From an uncultured Burkholderiales bacterium (GTDB lineage Bacteria; Pseudomonadota; Gammaproteobacteria; Burkholderiales; Casimicrobiaceae), in contig CALDYQ010000047.1 of the NCBI GenBank assembly GCA_937944385.1, positions 61,000-124,999 of the forward strand: a stretch of DNA of 64,000 nt. The letters run 5' to 3'. Both the position numbers and the translations under genes were made by a program. Numbering within the stretch: the first letter of the stretch is position 1; every line of letters starts with the position of its first letter. Below, one piece after another: positions 16,868-26,128 of this stretch. Under the pieces are notes generated by a model. It saw only the letters and a program-made list of their open reading frames with translations. It was not told the DNA's origin and did no database searches.

Positions 16868-18061
16868 ATGAAGCTCTCCCCGCTCTCCCGTCGCGCGCTC
16901 CTGCGCCACACCCTGGCTTCGCCGCTCCTCGCACCGTGGGCAGCGGGGGTGAGCGTGCTCCACGCCGCGCCCGAGGCGAACCCGTGGCGGCGGCTCCTGA
17001 TCCTCGTCGAACTGCGCGGCGCGAACGACGGGCTCAACACCTGGGTGCCCCATGCGGGGCCAGCCCGCGAGCATTACGTCCGCGCGCGGCCGACGATCGG
17101 CCTGCCCGCCGAGCAGGTAGTCAAGCTCACCGCCACGCACGGCCTGCATCCATCGCTCGAGCCACTCGCGTCACTCTGGGCGAAAGGCGAAATGGCGGTC
17201 ATCGAGGGCTTGGGCTATCCCGAGCCCAACCTCTCGCATTTCCGTTCGATCGAGATCTGGGACACTGCCTCGCGGAGCGACCAGTATCTGCACGAGGGTT
17301 GGCTCGCCCGCGCCTTTGCCGAGCGCAGGCCACCCGCCGCGTTCTTCGCCGATGCGGTGAGCGTGGGCGGCGGCGATCTCGGGCCTTTTGCTTGCGGAGC
17401 GCGTGCGCTTGCGATCGCCTCGCCCGAGGCCTTCCTCCGACAGGCGCGGCTCGCCGAGCCTCGCGGGCGCGCCGGCAACCGGGCGCTCGAGCACGTCCTT
17501 CGGCTCGAGGCTGAGGCGCGCGGTGCGAGCGGACGGCTCGACCTCTCGCGCACGCTCGGCACGCGCTTTCCGGCCCACGCCTTCGGCCAGCAGGTGAAGA
17601 GCGCGATGCAGATCCTCGCCGGTTCGCCCGGTGTGGCGGCGCTGCGCATCGGGCTCGGGTCGTTCGACACCCATCAGGGGCAACTGGGCACGCACGCTGC
17701 GCTTCTGCGCCAGCTCGCCGAGGGTGTCGTCTCGCTTCGCGAAGCATTGACCGAACTCGGCCGTTGGCCGGACACGCTCGTCCTCACTTACTGCGAATTT
17801 GGTCGCCGCGTGCGCGAGAACGAAAGCGGCGGCACCGACCACGGCACCGCGAACATGCAACTCGCCTTCGGCGGCGCGCTGCGCAGCGGCACGCACGGAA
17901 CGCCGCCCGATCTCGCCGACCTCGATGCCCGCGGCAACCTGCGCCACACGCTCGATTTCCGGAGCCTCTACGCCACGCTGCTCACGCGCTGGTGGGGCTT
18001 CGACGCTGCGGTGACCGAGCGTGTGCTCGGCGGGCGGTTTGCGAGTTTCGAGCTGGTTTGA
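16868..18061 (+). CDS. Exported DUF1501 protein (sulfatase-like fold), partner of DUF1800
   Basis: A 397-residue protein starting MKLSPLSRRALLRHTL, a twin-arginine-like signal, followed by the DUF1501 pattern LLILVELRGANDGLNTWVP, GLHPSLEPLA, VIEGLGYPEPNLSHFRS, SFDTHQGQ and SGGTDHGTANMQLAFGG. The fold belongs to the alkaline-phosphatase/sulfatase superfamily, but enzymatic activity is unproven. The Shine-Dalgarno GAGGTG overlaps the preceding stop, giving tight coupling. An Arg-Arg signal would mean it is exported folded, possibly with metal bound. Confidence 0.88.
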   Translation: MKLSPLSRRALLRHTLASPLLAPWAAGVSVLHAAPEANPWRRLLILVELRGANDGLNTWVPHAGPAREHYVRARPTIGLPAEQVVKLTATHGLHPSLEPLASLWAKGEMAVIEGLGYPEPNLSHFRSIEIWDTASRSDQYLHEGWLARAFAERRPPAAFFADAVSVGGGDLGPFACGARALAIASPEAFLRQARLAEPRGRAGNRALEHVLRLEAEARGASGRLDLSRTLGTRFPAHAFGQQVKSAMQILAGSPGVAALRIGLGSFDTHQGQLGTHAALLRQLAEGVVSLREALTELGRWPDTLVLTYCEFGRRVRENESGGTDHGTANMQLAFGGALRSGTHGTPPDLADLDARGNLRHTLDFRSLYATLLTRWWGFDAAVTERVLGGRFASFELV

Positions 18062-18329
18062 CCGAAGAGGCAGGCTGCGCCCGCGTTACCCCCGTGCCTG
18101 CGTCGCCGCCGCTTGTCACGTGGCCAGTCAACGCTCCGGCGCGCATCGATGACGCCCTTGGTTACGACCTGTCCGTAGTCGAGGTGTCGTGCTCCGTCGG
18201 GGGCCGTCCTGTCCACGAGTCTTAGCAGTCGATACACCCGCGACACGCTCGGCCGCGCCGGCTTGGGTGCCTCGGGCAGGCAGGGTGCGCGCCTCGCTAC
18301 ACTGCCCACCTCGCTTCCGTCCCCCGCCG

Positions 18330-19757
18330 ATGACGTTCGATTCGCTGACGTTCGCGCTCTTTCTCGCGATCGTCTTTCCGGTCTATTGCCTGCTGCCCGG
18401 CTGGGGCGCGCGGAAGAACCTGTTGCTCGTGGCGAGTGCGGTGTTCTACGGCGCGTGGAATCCGTTCTTCCTGCTGCTGCTCGGCTTCACCACGGTGTTC
18501 GATTGGTGGGCTGCGCAGCGCATGGAGGCGGCCGCAAGCGAGCGCGTGCGCCGCGCCTGGATGTGGGCGGCCGTGGGGGCGAGCCTCGCGATCCTCGGCT
18601 TCTTCAAGTACGCGCAATTTCTCGCCAACACCGCGATCGAGTGGATGGCGCTTGCGGGCATCACCTACCAGCCGCTCGACCTCGGGATCATTCTGCCGCT
18701 CGGCATTTCGTTCTACACCTTCGAGTCGGTGAGCTACATCGTCGATGTCTACAAGCGGCGGGTGGGGGCAACGCGCTCGCTGCGCGACTACGCGCTCTTC
18801 ATGACCTTCTTCCCGCACCTCGTGGCGGGGCCGATCATGCGCTTTCCGGACTTCGCGCAGCAGATCGCAAGCCCCCGCCGCGCGACCGTCGAAGGCACGC
18901 TCATGGGCCTCTACCTCGTGGTTGGCGGGCTGTTCCTCAAGATCGTGGGCGCGGATCACGTCTTTGCCCCCGTGGCCGATCGTGTCTTTGCTGCGGATTA
19001 CGCGGCCGGGACGGCGGCGGCCTGGCTCGGAGCCTTCGCCTTCTCGGGGCAGGTGTTCTGCGACTTCGGCGGCTATTCGCTCGCGGCCCTCGGGCTCGCG
19101 CGAATGTTCGGCATCGTGCTGCCCGCGAATTTCGAGTCCCCCTTCGCGAGCGTGGGCATTGCCGAGCTCTGGACGCGCTGGCACATTTCGCTGTCGACCT
19201 GGCTGCGCGATTACGTCTTCAACCCGCTCGGGCACTACCGCAGGGGGCGCTCACGCGGCTATCTCAACGTGATGATCACCTTTACCGCCTGCGGCTTCTG
19301 GCACGGCGCGGCTTGGCATTTCGTCGTCTGGGGCGCGTTGCACGGGGCGATGCTCGTGGCCGAGCGGATGCTCAAGGACTCGCCCTTGGGTGCGTGGCGG
19401 CTCTGGGCCACACGGCCCGCGCGAGTGGCGCTCGCGCTTTTGACCTTCACGCTGTTCACGCTCGCGGTCGTGTTCTTCCGCGCGCCCACGCTCGCGGTGG
19501 CGTGGGATCGTGTGCAGGCGATGTTCGGCGTGCTGCCCGCGAAGGTCGCCGAGTTTGCCTGGAACGGCGAGGCGAAGACCGCGCTCGTAGGCCTGATCGT
19601 CATGCTCGCCGTGCAGGCGTGGTTGAAGCCGCGCCGCGGGTGGGATTGGCTCGCCGAGACGCCCTGGTTCGCGCGCGCGGTGCTCCTCGCCCTCATGCTC
19701 ATCGCGATCGTGCTGTCGCCTGGGCGGGGGCAGACGTTCATCTACTTCCAATTCTGA
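18330..19757 (+). CDS. MBOAT-family O-acyltransferase (AlgI-like)
   Basis: A polytopic inner membrane protein of 475 residues that probably moves acyl (acetyl) groups across the membrane for transfer to a polysaccharide or other envelope polymer. MBOAT marks include FFKYAQF, LPLGISFYTFESVSY, the block FFPHLVAGPI, WHISLSTWLRDYVF and the catalytic-type His325 in GFWHGAAWHF. The ATG at 18330 gives the family's usual N-terminus. The SGNH-like protein directly downstream is the usual partner, as with AlgI and AlgJ/AlgX. No polysaccharide synthase is nearby, so the acceptor is unknown. Confidence 0.92.
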   Translation: MTFDSLTFALFLAIVFPVYCLLPGWGARKNLLLVASAVFYGAWNPFFLLLLGFTTVFDWWAAQRMEAAASERVRRAWMWAAVGASLAILGFFKYAQFLANTAIEWMALAGITYQPLDLGIILPLGISFYTFESVSYIVDVYKRRVGATRSLRDYALFMTFFPHLVAGPIMRFPDFAQQIASPRRATVEGTLMGLYLVVGGLFLKIVGADHVFAPVADRVFAADYAAGTAAAWLGAFAFSGQVFCDFGGYSLAALGLARMFGIVLPANFESPFASVGIAELWTRWHISLSTWLRDYVFNPLGHYRRGRSRGYLNVMITFTACGFWHGAAWHFVVWGALHGAMLVAERMLKDSPLGAWRLWATRPARVALALLTFTLFTLAVVFFRAPTLAVAWDRVQAMFGVLPAKVAEFAWNGEAKTALVGLIVMLAVQAWLKPRRGWDWLAETPWFARAVLLALMLIAIVLSPGRGQTFIYFQF

Positions 19758-19767
19758 CGAGCGCGCC

Positions 19768-20772
19768 ATGACCCGCACGACTCGACACTGGATTGCCATC
19801 TGGGCGCTCTCGCTCGTGGCCACGCTCGCCGCATGGGCGGGCTTCGAGCGTTACTGGCGGGCGCAAGGCTACGTGCCGACGGCGACCGATGACATGAATC
19901 TGTGGTCGCTCCACCGCGCGCGGGCGGTGCGGCCGGCGCCACCCGTGCGGGTAGCGCTCCTCGGCGCCTCGCGCATCCAGTACGGCCTCAAGCCTTCGGT
20001 CATGCGGGAGGAGGCGGCCCGGCTCGGCCTCGACATCGACCCGATCATGCTCGCAGTGAACGGGCACTATCCGCTCGCGGCGCTGCGTGATCTCTCGGAA
20101 GACCCGAACTTCAAGGGTGTCGCCCTCGTCGGCATCGACAGCCGGGGCTTCAACCGGGCCTGGCGTGACATGCAGCAGAAATACGTGACCTACTACCACC
20201 ACGAGTTCACGCCGGCCAAGGCGCTGCACCGTCGACTGCTCACGCCGCTCCAGGAGCGCTTCATCGCCGCGCGGCCGGATTTCGCCTGGGTCACGCTCGT
20301 CAATCGCGCCTGGGAGGGTCTGGGGCCGCCGTGGAAGGAGTACGTGGCCTTCACGCGGGATCGGGCCGGGGCGACCGATTATCAGAGGAGTGATCTCGCC
20401 GCCATTCGTCAGGCGCGCGTCGGAGATTTACGTCGCAATTACGCAACCTTCACGCCACCGATCGCGGAGGCCTGGCTCGAGGCCAATCTCGACGTGATCG
20501 GCTGGGTCGAGCGCATCAACGCGCGTGGCGGCAAGGTGGTCTTCTACCGGGAGCCCGTGTCCGACGAGCACCTCGAGATGGACGAGGAGAAGTTCCCGCG
20601 CGCCAAGATGTGGGACGTGCTCGCAAAGCGCATGCCCGCAGTCATGATCGATTTCCAGGACCACCCGGAACTGCGCATCGACACGCCCGACACCTCGCAC
20701 ATCGACGCGAAGGACATCGAGCGGCATTCCCGCGCGCTCGTCCAGGTGCTCCGGCAGCGCGGGGTGTGGTGA
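19768..20772 (+). CDS. SGNH/GDSL-like acyl-transfer partner of the MBOAT protein
   Basis: A 334-residue protein with one N-terminal membrane anchor (about residues 8-25) and a periplasmic domain with the SGNH nucleophile block LLGASRIQYG (Ser68) and the C-terminal catalytic pair in DTSHID (Asp308, His311). The arrangement is like AlgJ/AlgX-type acetyltransferases, which take the acyl group delivered by the MBOAT partner. It starts 10 bases after the MBOAT stop. Substrate is unknown. Confidence 0.8.
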   Translation: MTRTTRHWIAIWALSLVATLAAWAGFERYWRAQGYVPTATDDMNLWSLHRARAVRPAPPVRVALLGASRIQYGLKPSVMREEAARLGLDIDPIMLAVNGHYPLAALRDLSEDPNFKGVALVGIDSRGFNRAWRDMQQKYVTYYHHEFTPAKALHRRLLTPLQERFIAARPDFAWVTLVNRAWEGLGPPWKEYVAFTRDRAGATDYQRSDLAAIRQARVGDLRRNYATFTPPIAEAWLEANLDVIGWVERINARGGKVVFYREPVSDEHLEMDEEKFPRAKMWDVLAKRMPAVMIDFQDHPELRIDTPDTSHIDAKDIERHSRALVQVLRQRGVW

Positions 20773-20779
20773 TTCCGCC

Positions 20780-20797
20780 CCGCTGACCGCACAGCGG
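20780..20797. terminator. Hairpin between convergent genes
   Basis: CCGCTG, loop ACCGCA, CAGCGG lies between the SGNH stop (20772) and the DUF934 stop (20814). It has no clean T-run, so termination activity is only possible. Confidence 0.35.
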
Positions 20798-20813
20798 ATT
20801 CATTCGCGCGGTC

Positions 20814-21299
20814 TCAGGCGGCAAAGCGGTAGACCGGCTGGTAAGCCACGCTGAATGCGCAGAGGGTCGCGGCCGCCGCCTCCCGGTCGGCGAGCAGATC
20901 GCTCTCGGCTTCGTCGAAGCCCGAGCGTAAGAGCTGCCCCAACTGGTCGGGCAGGAGCTCACCCACCGCCCGGAGCGGGCCCCGCCAGCCGAGATCGCGG
21001 CGGATCATGTAACCGATCGAGAAACCCCGCCCGTCGCCGAACGCCGCAAACTCCACCGCGATCAGCGCGATGCCCTCGAGCGTGCCTTGGAGCCGATGCG
21101 GGTCGTCGGCACCGCCGAGCAGCACGCCGAGTTGGGCGCCGCCATCGACGCCGTGCGCTCGCCAGCGTCCGCCGAACTCGAGCCACTCCGCGAGCGGAAG
21201 CAGAAGGCGCTGGCCGTGCATCACCGCGGCGGCGTCACCCGTGAAGCGGGCCCAGGCTTCGGGGGTCCGCGACAGGTCGTGCAGATCAAGCCGGGGCAT
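20814..21299 (-). CDS. DUF934 protein linked to sulfite reductase
   Basis: A 161-residue protein beginning MPRLDLHDLS; core blocks are LLPLAEWLEFG, VDGGAQLGVLLGG and FAAFGDGRGFSIGYMIRRDLGW. DUF934 genes sit directly after the siroheme sulfite reductase gene in many alpha- and betaproteobacteria and are presumed to assist sulfite reduction, though the mechanism is unproven. The ATG at 21299 overlaps the end of cysI by 14 bases, indicating translational coupling. Confidence 0.88.
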   Translation of the reverse strand: MPRLDLHDLSRTPEAWARFTGDAAAVMHGQRLLLPLAEWLEFGGRWRAHGVDGGAQLGVLLGGADDPHRLQGTLEGIALIAVEFAAFGDGRGFSIGYMIRRDLGWRGPLRAVGELLPDQLGQLLRSGFDEAESDLLADREAAAATLCAFSVAYQPVYRFAA

Positions 21300-22935
21300 A
21301 GAGTCGCTCCTTGAAGGGAGTGATGCCGAGCCGCTCGACGACATCGATGAAACGCTCATCTTCGTGCTCGCGCAGCTCGAGGTAGGTCCGGAGCAGCGCC
21401 TCGATTGCATCCGGCACCTCGGCCTCGGCGACCGAGGGTCCGAGGATGCGGCCGATGCGCGCTTCGGGGCCTTGACGGCCACCGATCGTGATCTGGTAGT
21501 AGCCCTCGCCCTGCTTGTCCACGCCAAGGATGCCGATGTGCCCGACATGATGGTGGCCGCAGGCGTTGATGCAGCCAGAGATATTGAGGTCGAGCTCGCC
21601 CACGTCGAACTGGAAGTCGAGCGATTCGAAGCGCTCGATGATTGCCTGCGCCACCGGGATCGACACCGCGTTGGCGAGCGAACAGAAATCCCCTCCGGGG
21701 CAGCAGATCACGTTGCCGATGAGCCCGACGTTCGCCTGGGCGAGACCGAGCGCGGCGAGCTCGCGCCAGAGCGCGGGCAAGGTTGCCGTCACGACGGCGG
21801 GCAGGAGCAGGTTCTGTTCGTGCGTGACCCGCAGATGCCCCTGGCTGTAGCGATCGGCCAGCTCGGCCACGGCCTCCATCTCGGAGGCGGAGAGATCGCC
21901 CGGCGCCACACCGCGCCGTTTGAGCGAGATCGTCACAGCGCGATACCCGGGCACGCGGTGGGCGTGGACGTTGCGACGGAGCCATTGAGCGAAGGCGGCC
22001 GGCGCATCGGTCGCATCGATCGACTCGTCGGCGAGACCACGATACTCCGGCCACTCGAAGCGAGCGGCAATCGCGCCGAGCCACTCGGCGGTCACCTGCG
22101 GTGTGGTTGCGAGGCAACGCTGGAACTCGGCCTCGACCAGGGCAGTGAAGGTGTCGAGGCCCAACTCCCGCAGCAGGATCTTGATGCGTGCCTTGTACTT
22201 GTTGTCGCGGCGGCCGAAGCGGTTGTAGATGCGCAGGATCGCCTCGAGATAGGCCAGCAGGTCGGCCGCGGGCAGTGCCTCGCGAATGACGCTTCCGACG
22301 ATCGGGGTCCGGCCGAGGCCGCCGCCCACCACCACCCGGAAGACGACGCCACCGTCATCATCGCGTCGTGCCGCGAGTCCGATGTCGTGTACGAGCGTGG
22401 CTGCCCGGTCGGCGGGCGAACCACTGATCGCGATCTTGAACTTGCGTGGCAGCCAAGCGAACTCCGGATGCAGCGTACTCCATTGGCGCAGGAGTTCCGC
22501 CCAAACCAGGGGGTCGACCACCTCATCGGGTGCGATGCCTGCGAGATGATCGGTCGTGATGTTGCGGATGCAGTTGCCACTCGTCTGGATCGCGTGCATC
22601 TGCACCTGGGCGAGTTCGGCCAGCAGATCAGGCACGCGGTCGATCTCGACCCAGTTGAACTGGATGTTCTGCCGCGTGGTGAAGTGGCCGGCTCCACGGT
22701 CGTATTCGCGGGCGATGCGCGCGAGCGTGCGCAGCTGGCGGGTGTCGAGTAGCCCGTAGGGGATGGCCACGCGCAGCATCGGCGCGTGCTTTTGCACATA
22801 GAGTCCGTTCTGCAATCGCAACGGCCGGAATTCGTCTTCGCTGAGGCGACCCGCGAGGTAACGCGCGGTCTGTTCGCGGAACTGCGCGACGCGCTCGTCC
22901 ACGAGTCGCTGGTCGATGTCGGTGTAGCGGTACAT
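21286..22935 (-). CDS. cysI: Siroheme [4Fe-4S] sulfite reductase
   Basis: Reduces sulfite to sulfide in six-electron steps. The 549-residue nitrite/sulfite reductase-family protein has two ferredoxin-like half domains (ITRQ-type block GHFTTRQNIQFNW, about residues 87-99) and the four Cys that hold the cluster and siroheme in CCPGGDFC and GCINACGHH, in the C-terminal half. Coupling to DUF934 favours assimilatory sulfite rather than nitrite reduction. cysH is about 20 kb away, so the pathway genes are split. CACACT lies 8 bases before the ATG and no ribosome site is visible. Confidence 0.92.
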   Translation of the reverse strand: MYRYTDIDQRLVDERVAQFREQTARYLAGRLSEDEFRPLRLQNGLYVQKHAPMLRVAIPYGLLDTRQLRTLARIAREYDRGAGHFTTRQNIQFNWVEIDRVPDLLAELAQVQMHAIQTSGNCIRNITTDHLAGIAPDEVVDPLVWAELLRQWSTLHPEFAWLPRKFKIAISGSPADRAATLVHDIGLAARRDDDGGVVFRVVVGGGLGRTPIVGSVIREALPAADLLAYLEAILRIYNRFGRRDNKYKARIKILLRELGLDTFTALVEAEFQRCLATTPQVTAEWLGAIAARFEWPEYRGLADESIDATDAPAAFAQWLRRNVHAHRVPGYRAVTISLKRRGVAPGDLSASEMEAVAELADRYSQGHLRVTHEQNLLLPAVVTATLPALWRELAALGLAQANVGLIGNVICCPGGDFCSLANAVSIPVAQAIIERFESLDFQFDVGELDLNISGCINACGHHHVGHIGILGVDKQGEGYYQITIGGRQGPEARIGRILGPSVAEAEVPDAIEALLRTYLELREHEDERFIDVVERLGITPFKERLYAPA

Positions 22936-23031
22936 GGCCGGCAGTGTGCGGGCTGCCGCGCCCGTGGCGTCATTCCGATTCGTGCAATGCGTATGCCGCG
23001 AATGGCCTTCGGCTCAGGCCCGCGGGGTGCC

Positions 23032-23790
23032 TCAACGGAGCGTGATGTCGGCGTAACACGCGCTCGCCTTGCCGCCCATCGTCTCGGTGTCGGTCATGAT
23101 GCCGATCGACTCGATCTCGCCCGGCTCCTCGCCGGGAAAGAGCCGCCGGAAATCCGTCCGCACGTCCCGTTCGAAGGCGAGCCATTGCCCGAGTCCCTCC
23201 GCGCCGGAGCGTACGACGAGCTTCTTGATGCGGCTCACGGTGTGATGATCGAGCGGGGTCTCCGCGGCGAGTTCGGCTTCCCAGAGGTATTGGATGGAGG
23301 CGTACGGGATCTGCCAGCCCCCCACGAGGCGCGCCATGTTCATGGCCGCGCGGTCGGCCGCCGGAACCTTTTCCATGTCGCCCTTGAACGCGACGATCAC
23401 CCGTACCGACGCATCGTCCCGGCCCATGCCCTGGCCTGTGGCGTTGGGCGGCAGCGCGTCGGTGATCCAGCGCCAGGACAGGGTCGAGGCGTTGGCAAAG
23501 GCGATCGGGACCGGGGCGGCCAGGATCGACCACGAGGTGTCCGCCTCGGCGCGGATGCAGGGCTGGCCATCGACCGTGTCGGGGCGGTAGACCGTCTCGG
23601 TCTTGAAGCGGATCGGCACCCGCATCCAGGGCGGCTGGGCCGGGTCGTTGGGCAAGCGAAAGGCAGCGACCGCTTCGACGGGAGGGGGCGAGGGTGCCGG
23701 CTCGACTGTGGCGCAGGCGGCCGAGAGCAGACACAACAAGCTCGTGGCTGCGCGCGTCGTCAGGGCGAATGGACGGATGCGATGGCTCAT
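23032..23790 (-). CDS. DUF3047 lipoprotein
   Basis: A 252-residue exported protein. The N-terminus is a signal with a lipobox-like LLSAAC (Cys near residue 26), so it is probably lipid-anchored. The DUF3047 domain shows LSWRWITDALPPNA, RVIVAFKGD, VVRSGAEGLGQWLAFERDV and the C-terminal signature ESIGIMTDTETMGG followed by CYADITL. The family is common in Proteobacteria and has no assigned function. It is a single gene. Confidence 0.85.
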   Translation of the reverse strand: MSHRIRPFALTTRAATSLLCLLSAACATVEPAPSPPPVEAVAAFRLPNDPAQPPWMRVPIRFKTETVYRPDTVDGQPCIRAEADTSWSILAAPVPIAFANASTLSWRWITDALPPNATGQGMGRDDASVRVIVAFKGDMEKVPAADRAAMNMARLVGGWQIPYASIQYLWEAELAAETPLDHHTVSRIKKLVVRSGAEGLGQWLAFERDVRTDFRRLFPGEEPGEIESIGIMTDTETMGGKASACYADITLR

Positions 23791-24039
23791 GGATTCCCCG
23801 GTCGAAGGGCTGTCAGCGCGAGCGTAGCTGCATCAGATGACGGCAGCGAGCTCAGGAACCCGTGCCTCATGCCCCGGCGATCGCGCCGCTCACGGTCCGG
23901 GCCGAGCGGCCAGCGGTTTCGGTCTTCTGCTCGTCCGACCTGCCGCGTGGCCGAGACTCGACTGGGAACCGGCTGCGAGCCGACACGTTACAGTGAGGGC
24001 TCCATCGAAGCACGATCATCGAACAGGGAGGACGGCCGC

Positions 24040-24399
24040 GTGTCCCACATTCATATCCGCCGCGCCCATCACGCGACGCTCGCCAAAGCGAAGAAGATGG
24101 CCGATCAGGTCGCTGCGAAGCTCGCCCACGATTACGAGCTCAAGTCGAGCTGGGACGGCAACACGCTTCATTTCAACCGGAGCGGCGTCCACGGAACGCT
24201 CGCGGTCGGCGCCAAGGATTTCGCGATCGACGTCGAGCTCGGGCTCCTGATGGCAGCGTTCAAGAACCCGATCCAGCAGGCGATCGAGACGAATCTCGAG
24301 AAGCTGATCGCCCAGCACGAAGCGAAACACGAGCACGCGGCGAAGACAGCCGAGAAGACCGCAGACAAACCGTCCGCAAAGAAGCCCGGCCGCAAGTAG
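24040..24399 (+). CDS. Polyhydroxyalkanoic acid system family protein
   Basis: A 119-residue protein starting at GTG 24040 (SHIHIRRAHH), with GGGAGGA 7 bases upstream. The pattern of an R-x-H motif, alternating helix AKKMADQVAAKLAHDYEL, then SSWDGNTLHFNRSGVHG and AFKNPIQQAIETNLEKLI matches the small PHA granule-region family. The C-terminal 25 residues are Lys/Ala-rich, echoing phasin-type tails. It suggests the organism stores polyhydroxyalkanoate, but no pha synthase or depolymerase is in the window. Confidence 0.85.
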   Translation: MSHIHIRRAHHATLAKAKKMADQVAAKLAHDYELKSSWDGNTLHFNRSGVHGTLAVGAKDFAIDVELGLLMAAFKNPIQQAIETNLEKLIAQHEAKHEHAAKTAEKTADKPSAKKPGRK

Positions 24400-24457
24400 G
24401 CGTCGACGGGCAGACAAAGGGGCGTCGAACGCGCCGCCCGGATCACTGCGGCCCCCT

Positions 24458-25732
24458 TCAGAGCGTGGCCGGCCCCATCATGTCATCGAGGATGTTCGTG
24501 AGCCAGCCCATCGCGTAGACGCCCTCGATCGTGCTCGCGTTCTCGCTCACGCCACCCGCGCCGGCGACCGGCTTCATCGTGCGCTCCTTCGGGTCGTACC
24601 GATAGACTGCTGCGACATGGATGGCATCGCGCTGGTTCACGAAGCTGTAGCAGGTGTTCGCGATCACGATGTCCTCGAGCACCGGCTCGCCCGCGAGCTG
24701 CCGCGCAATCGCCATCGCGCAGACCTTGGCCTGCTGGTTCGCCATGTGACCGGACTTGTGCATGCCCGGTGCGCCCTGGACGCTGTCGCCGAGCACGTGG
24801 ATGCCCGGCACTGCCGTGGACTCGTAGGTGCGGAAGTCGACAGCGCACCAGCGACCGCCTGCGCCGTTGGCGAGGCCCGAGGCCGCAGCAAGCCGTCCGG
24901 CCCGCTGGGGCGGGATCACGTTCCACACATCGGCCTTGACCTTGCCTTGCATCACGAAGGCCACCTCACCGGATGCATCCACCTGGGCAATGTCCGCGTT
25001 TGGCGTGTAGGTGATGATGCCCTTGTACTCCTGCGCCCAGATGCGCTCGAAGAGGCCCTTTTTCGACAGGATCTCCGGATTCGCATCGAACACCAGCAGC
25101 TTCGCCTTGGGGTTGCGTTGCTTGAGCCGCGTGGCGATCAGGCTCGCCCGCTCGTAGGGGCCGGGCGGGCAGCGGTACGGGGCCTTCGGGATGTGCATGG
25201 CGACCACGCCACCTTCGGCCAATCGCTCCAGCCGGTCGCGCAGCTCGGTGGTTTGCGGGCCGGCCTTCCACGCGTGAGGCATGCGCGCCTGGGCCAGGGC
25301 GTTGAGGCCGGGTACGGCATCGAAGTCGAAGTCGATGCCGGGGGCGATGACCAGCCGGTCCCAAGGGACGCGCTTGCCGCCCGAGAGCGCGACCTCGCGC
25401 TTGCCCGTGTCGATCGAGACCGCGGTGTCCTGCACCCAGTTGACGCGGAAGCGCGCGGCAAAGGCGTCATAGCTCCGGGTCAGGTCACGCAGCCCCATCG
25501 CGCCCTGAATCACGCGGTTGCTCATCGCGCAGGAGACGAATTGGGCAGCGGGCTCGATGAGCGTCACATTGGCCCGCGGCGCGTACTCGCGCAGGTAGCG
25601 CGCGCAGGTCGCACCGCCGAACCCGCCGCCGACGACCACGATGTTGGCGCGGCTCTGGGCGCGCAGCACGGACGGGGTCAGAGCCAGGGCGGCGCTCGCC
25701 GTACCGGTGACCAGAAATCGACGTCGGTCCAT
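24458..25732 (-). CDS. fccB: Flavocytochrome c sulfide dehydrogenase, flavoprotein subunit
   Basis: Oxidises sulfide in the periplasm and passes electrons to cytochrome c. The 424-residue protein has a twin-arginine signal (MDRRRFLVTGTA), a Rossmann FAD motif VVVGGGFGGATCA at 32-44, and Cys68 in FVSCAMSN, the residue that carries FAD covalently in FccB/SoxF. A C-terminal FCSD flavin-binding region includes CYSFVNQRDA. It starts 11 bases after the cytochrome gene's stop, so the two are an operon. It contrasts with the assimilatory sulfite reductase nearby, which makes sulfide. Confidence 0.92.
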   Translation of the reverse strand: MDRRRFLVTGTASAALALTPSVLRAQSRANIVVVGGGFGGATCARYLREYAPRANVTLIEPAAQFVSCAMSNRVIQGAMGLRDLTRSYDAFAARFRVNWVQDTAVSIDTGKREVALSGGKRVPWDRLVIAPGIDFDFDAVPGLNALAQARMPHAWKAGPQTTELRDRLERLAEGGVVAMHIPKAPYRCPPGPYERASLIATRLKQRNPKAKLLVFDANPEILSKKGLFERIWAQEYKGIITYTPNADIAQVDASGEVAFVMQGKVKADVWNVIPPQRAGRLAAASGLANGAGGRWCAVDFRTYESTAVPGIHVLGDSVQGAPGMHKSGHMANQQAKVCAMAIARQLAGEPVLEDIVIANTCYSFVNQRDAIHVAAVYRYDPKERTMKPVAGAGGVSENASTIEGVYAMGWLTNILDDMMGPATL

Positions 25733-25743
25733 GTAGCGCGCCC

Positions 25744-26118
25744 TCAGTTGAAACGGCCGAAATACTGCGCGAGCGCCTTCAGCTCCGCTTCGGAGTAGCC
25801 CTTGGCGTGCTGCTGCATGATCGTGCTCTGTGCGGTGCCATTGCGGAAGGCGAGCAGCTTGCGTTCGATCTCTGCTGCGCCCTGTCCCGCGAGCCGGAGC
25901 CCCACCCCCTCTGCCCGGCCTTCCACGCCGTGGCAGCTCTGGCAGGTTGCCGCGATGAGCTTGATCGATGGGCTATCGATCGTCGGCGCCGGGGCTACGG
26001 TCTGGGCCATCGCCGTGAGCGGGCTCAGGACCATCGCCGTCACCACCGCCCCGGCGATCGCCAGCGCACGGGCGAACCGCTCGGCAGACTCGGCGGACGG
26101 GAGACCTGCGACACTCAT
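25744..26118 (-). CDS. Class I cytochrome c, probable FccA subunit
   Basis: A 124-residue exported protein with a signal peptide through about residue 39 and one heme site CQSCH at 59-63, with a likely distal Met near residue 97 in QSTIMQQHAKGYSE. It is upstream of and cotranscribed with fccB and is the expected electron acceptor. FccA of purple bacteria is often diheme; this is monoheme, as in many chemotrophs. The ATG at 26118 has GGAGGTG close upstream; an upstream start at 26151 would place the signal badly. Confidence 0.88.
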   Translation of the reverse strand: MSVAGLPSAESAERFARALAIAGAVVTAMVLSPLTAMAQTVAPAPTIDSPSIKLIAATCQSCHGVEGRAEGVGLRLAGQGAAEIERKLLAFRNGTAQSTIMQQHAKGYSEAELKALAQYFGRFN

Positions 26119-26128
26119 GGACACCTCC

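Noticed and set aside
21070-22752. A 560-residue plus-strand frame
   Set aside because: Antisense to cysI and DUF934; no recognisable features.
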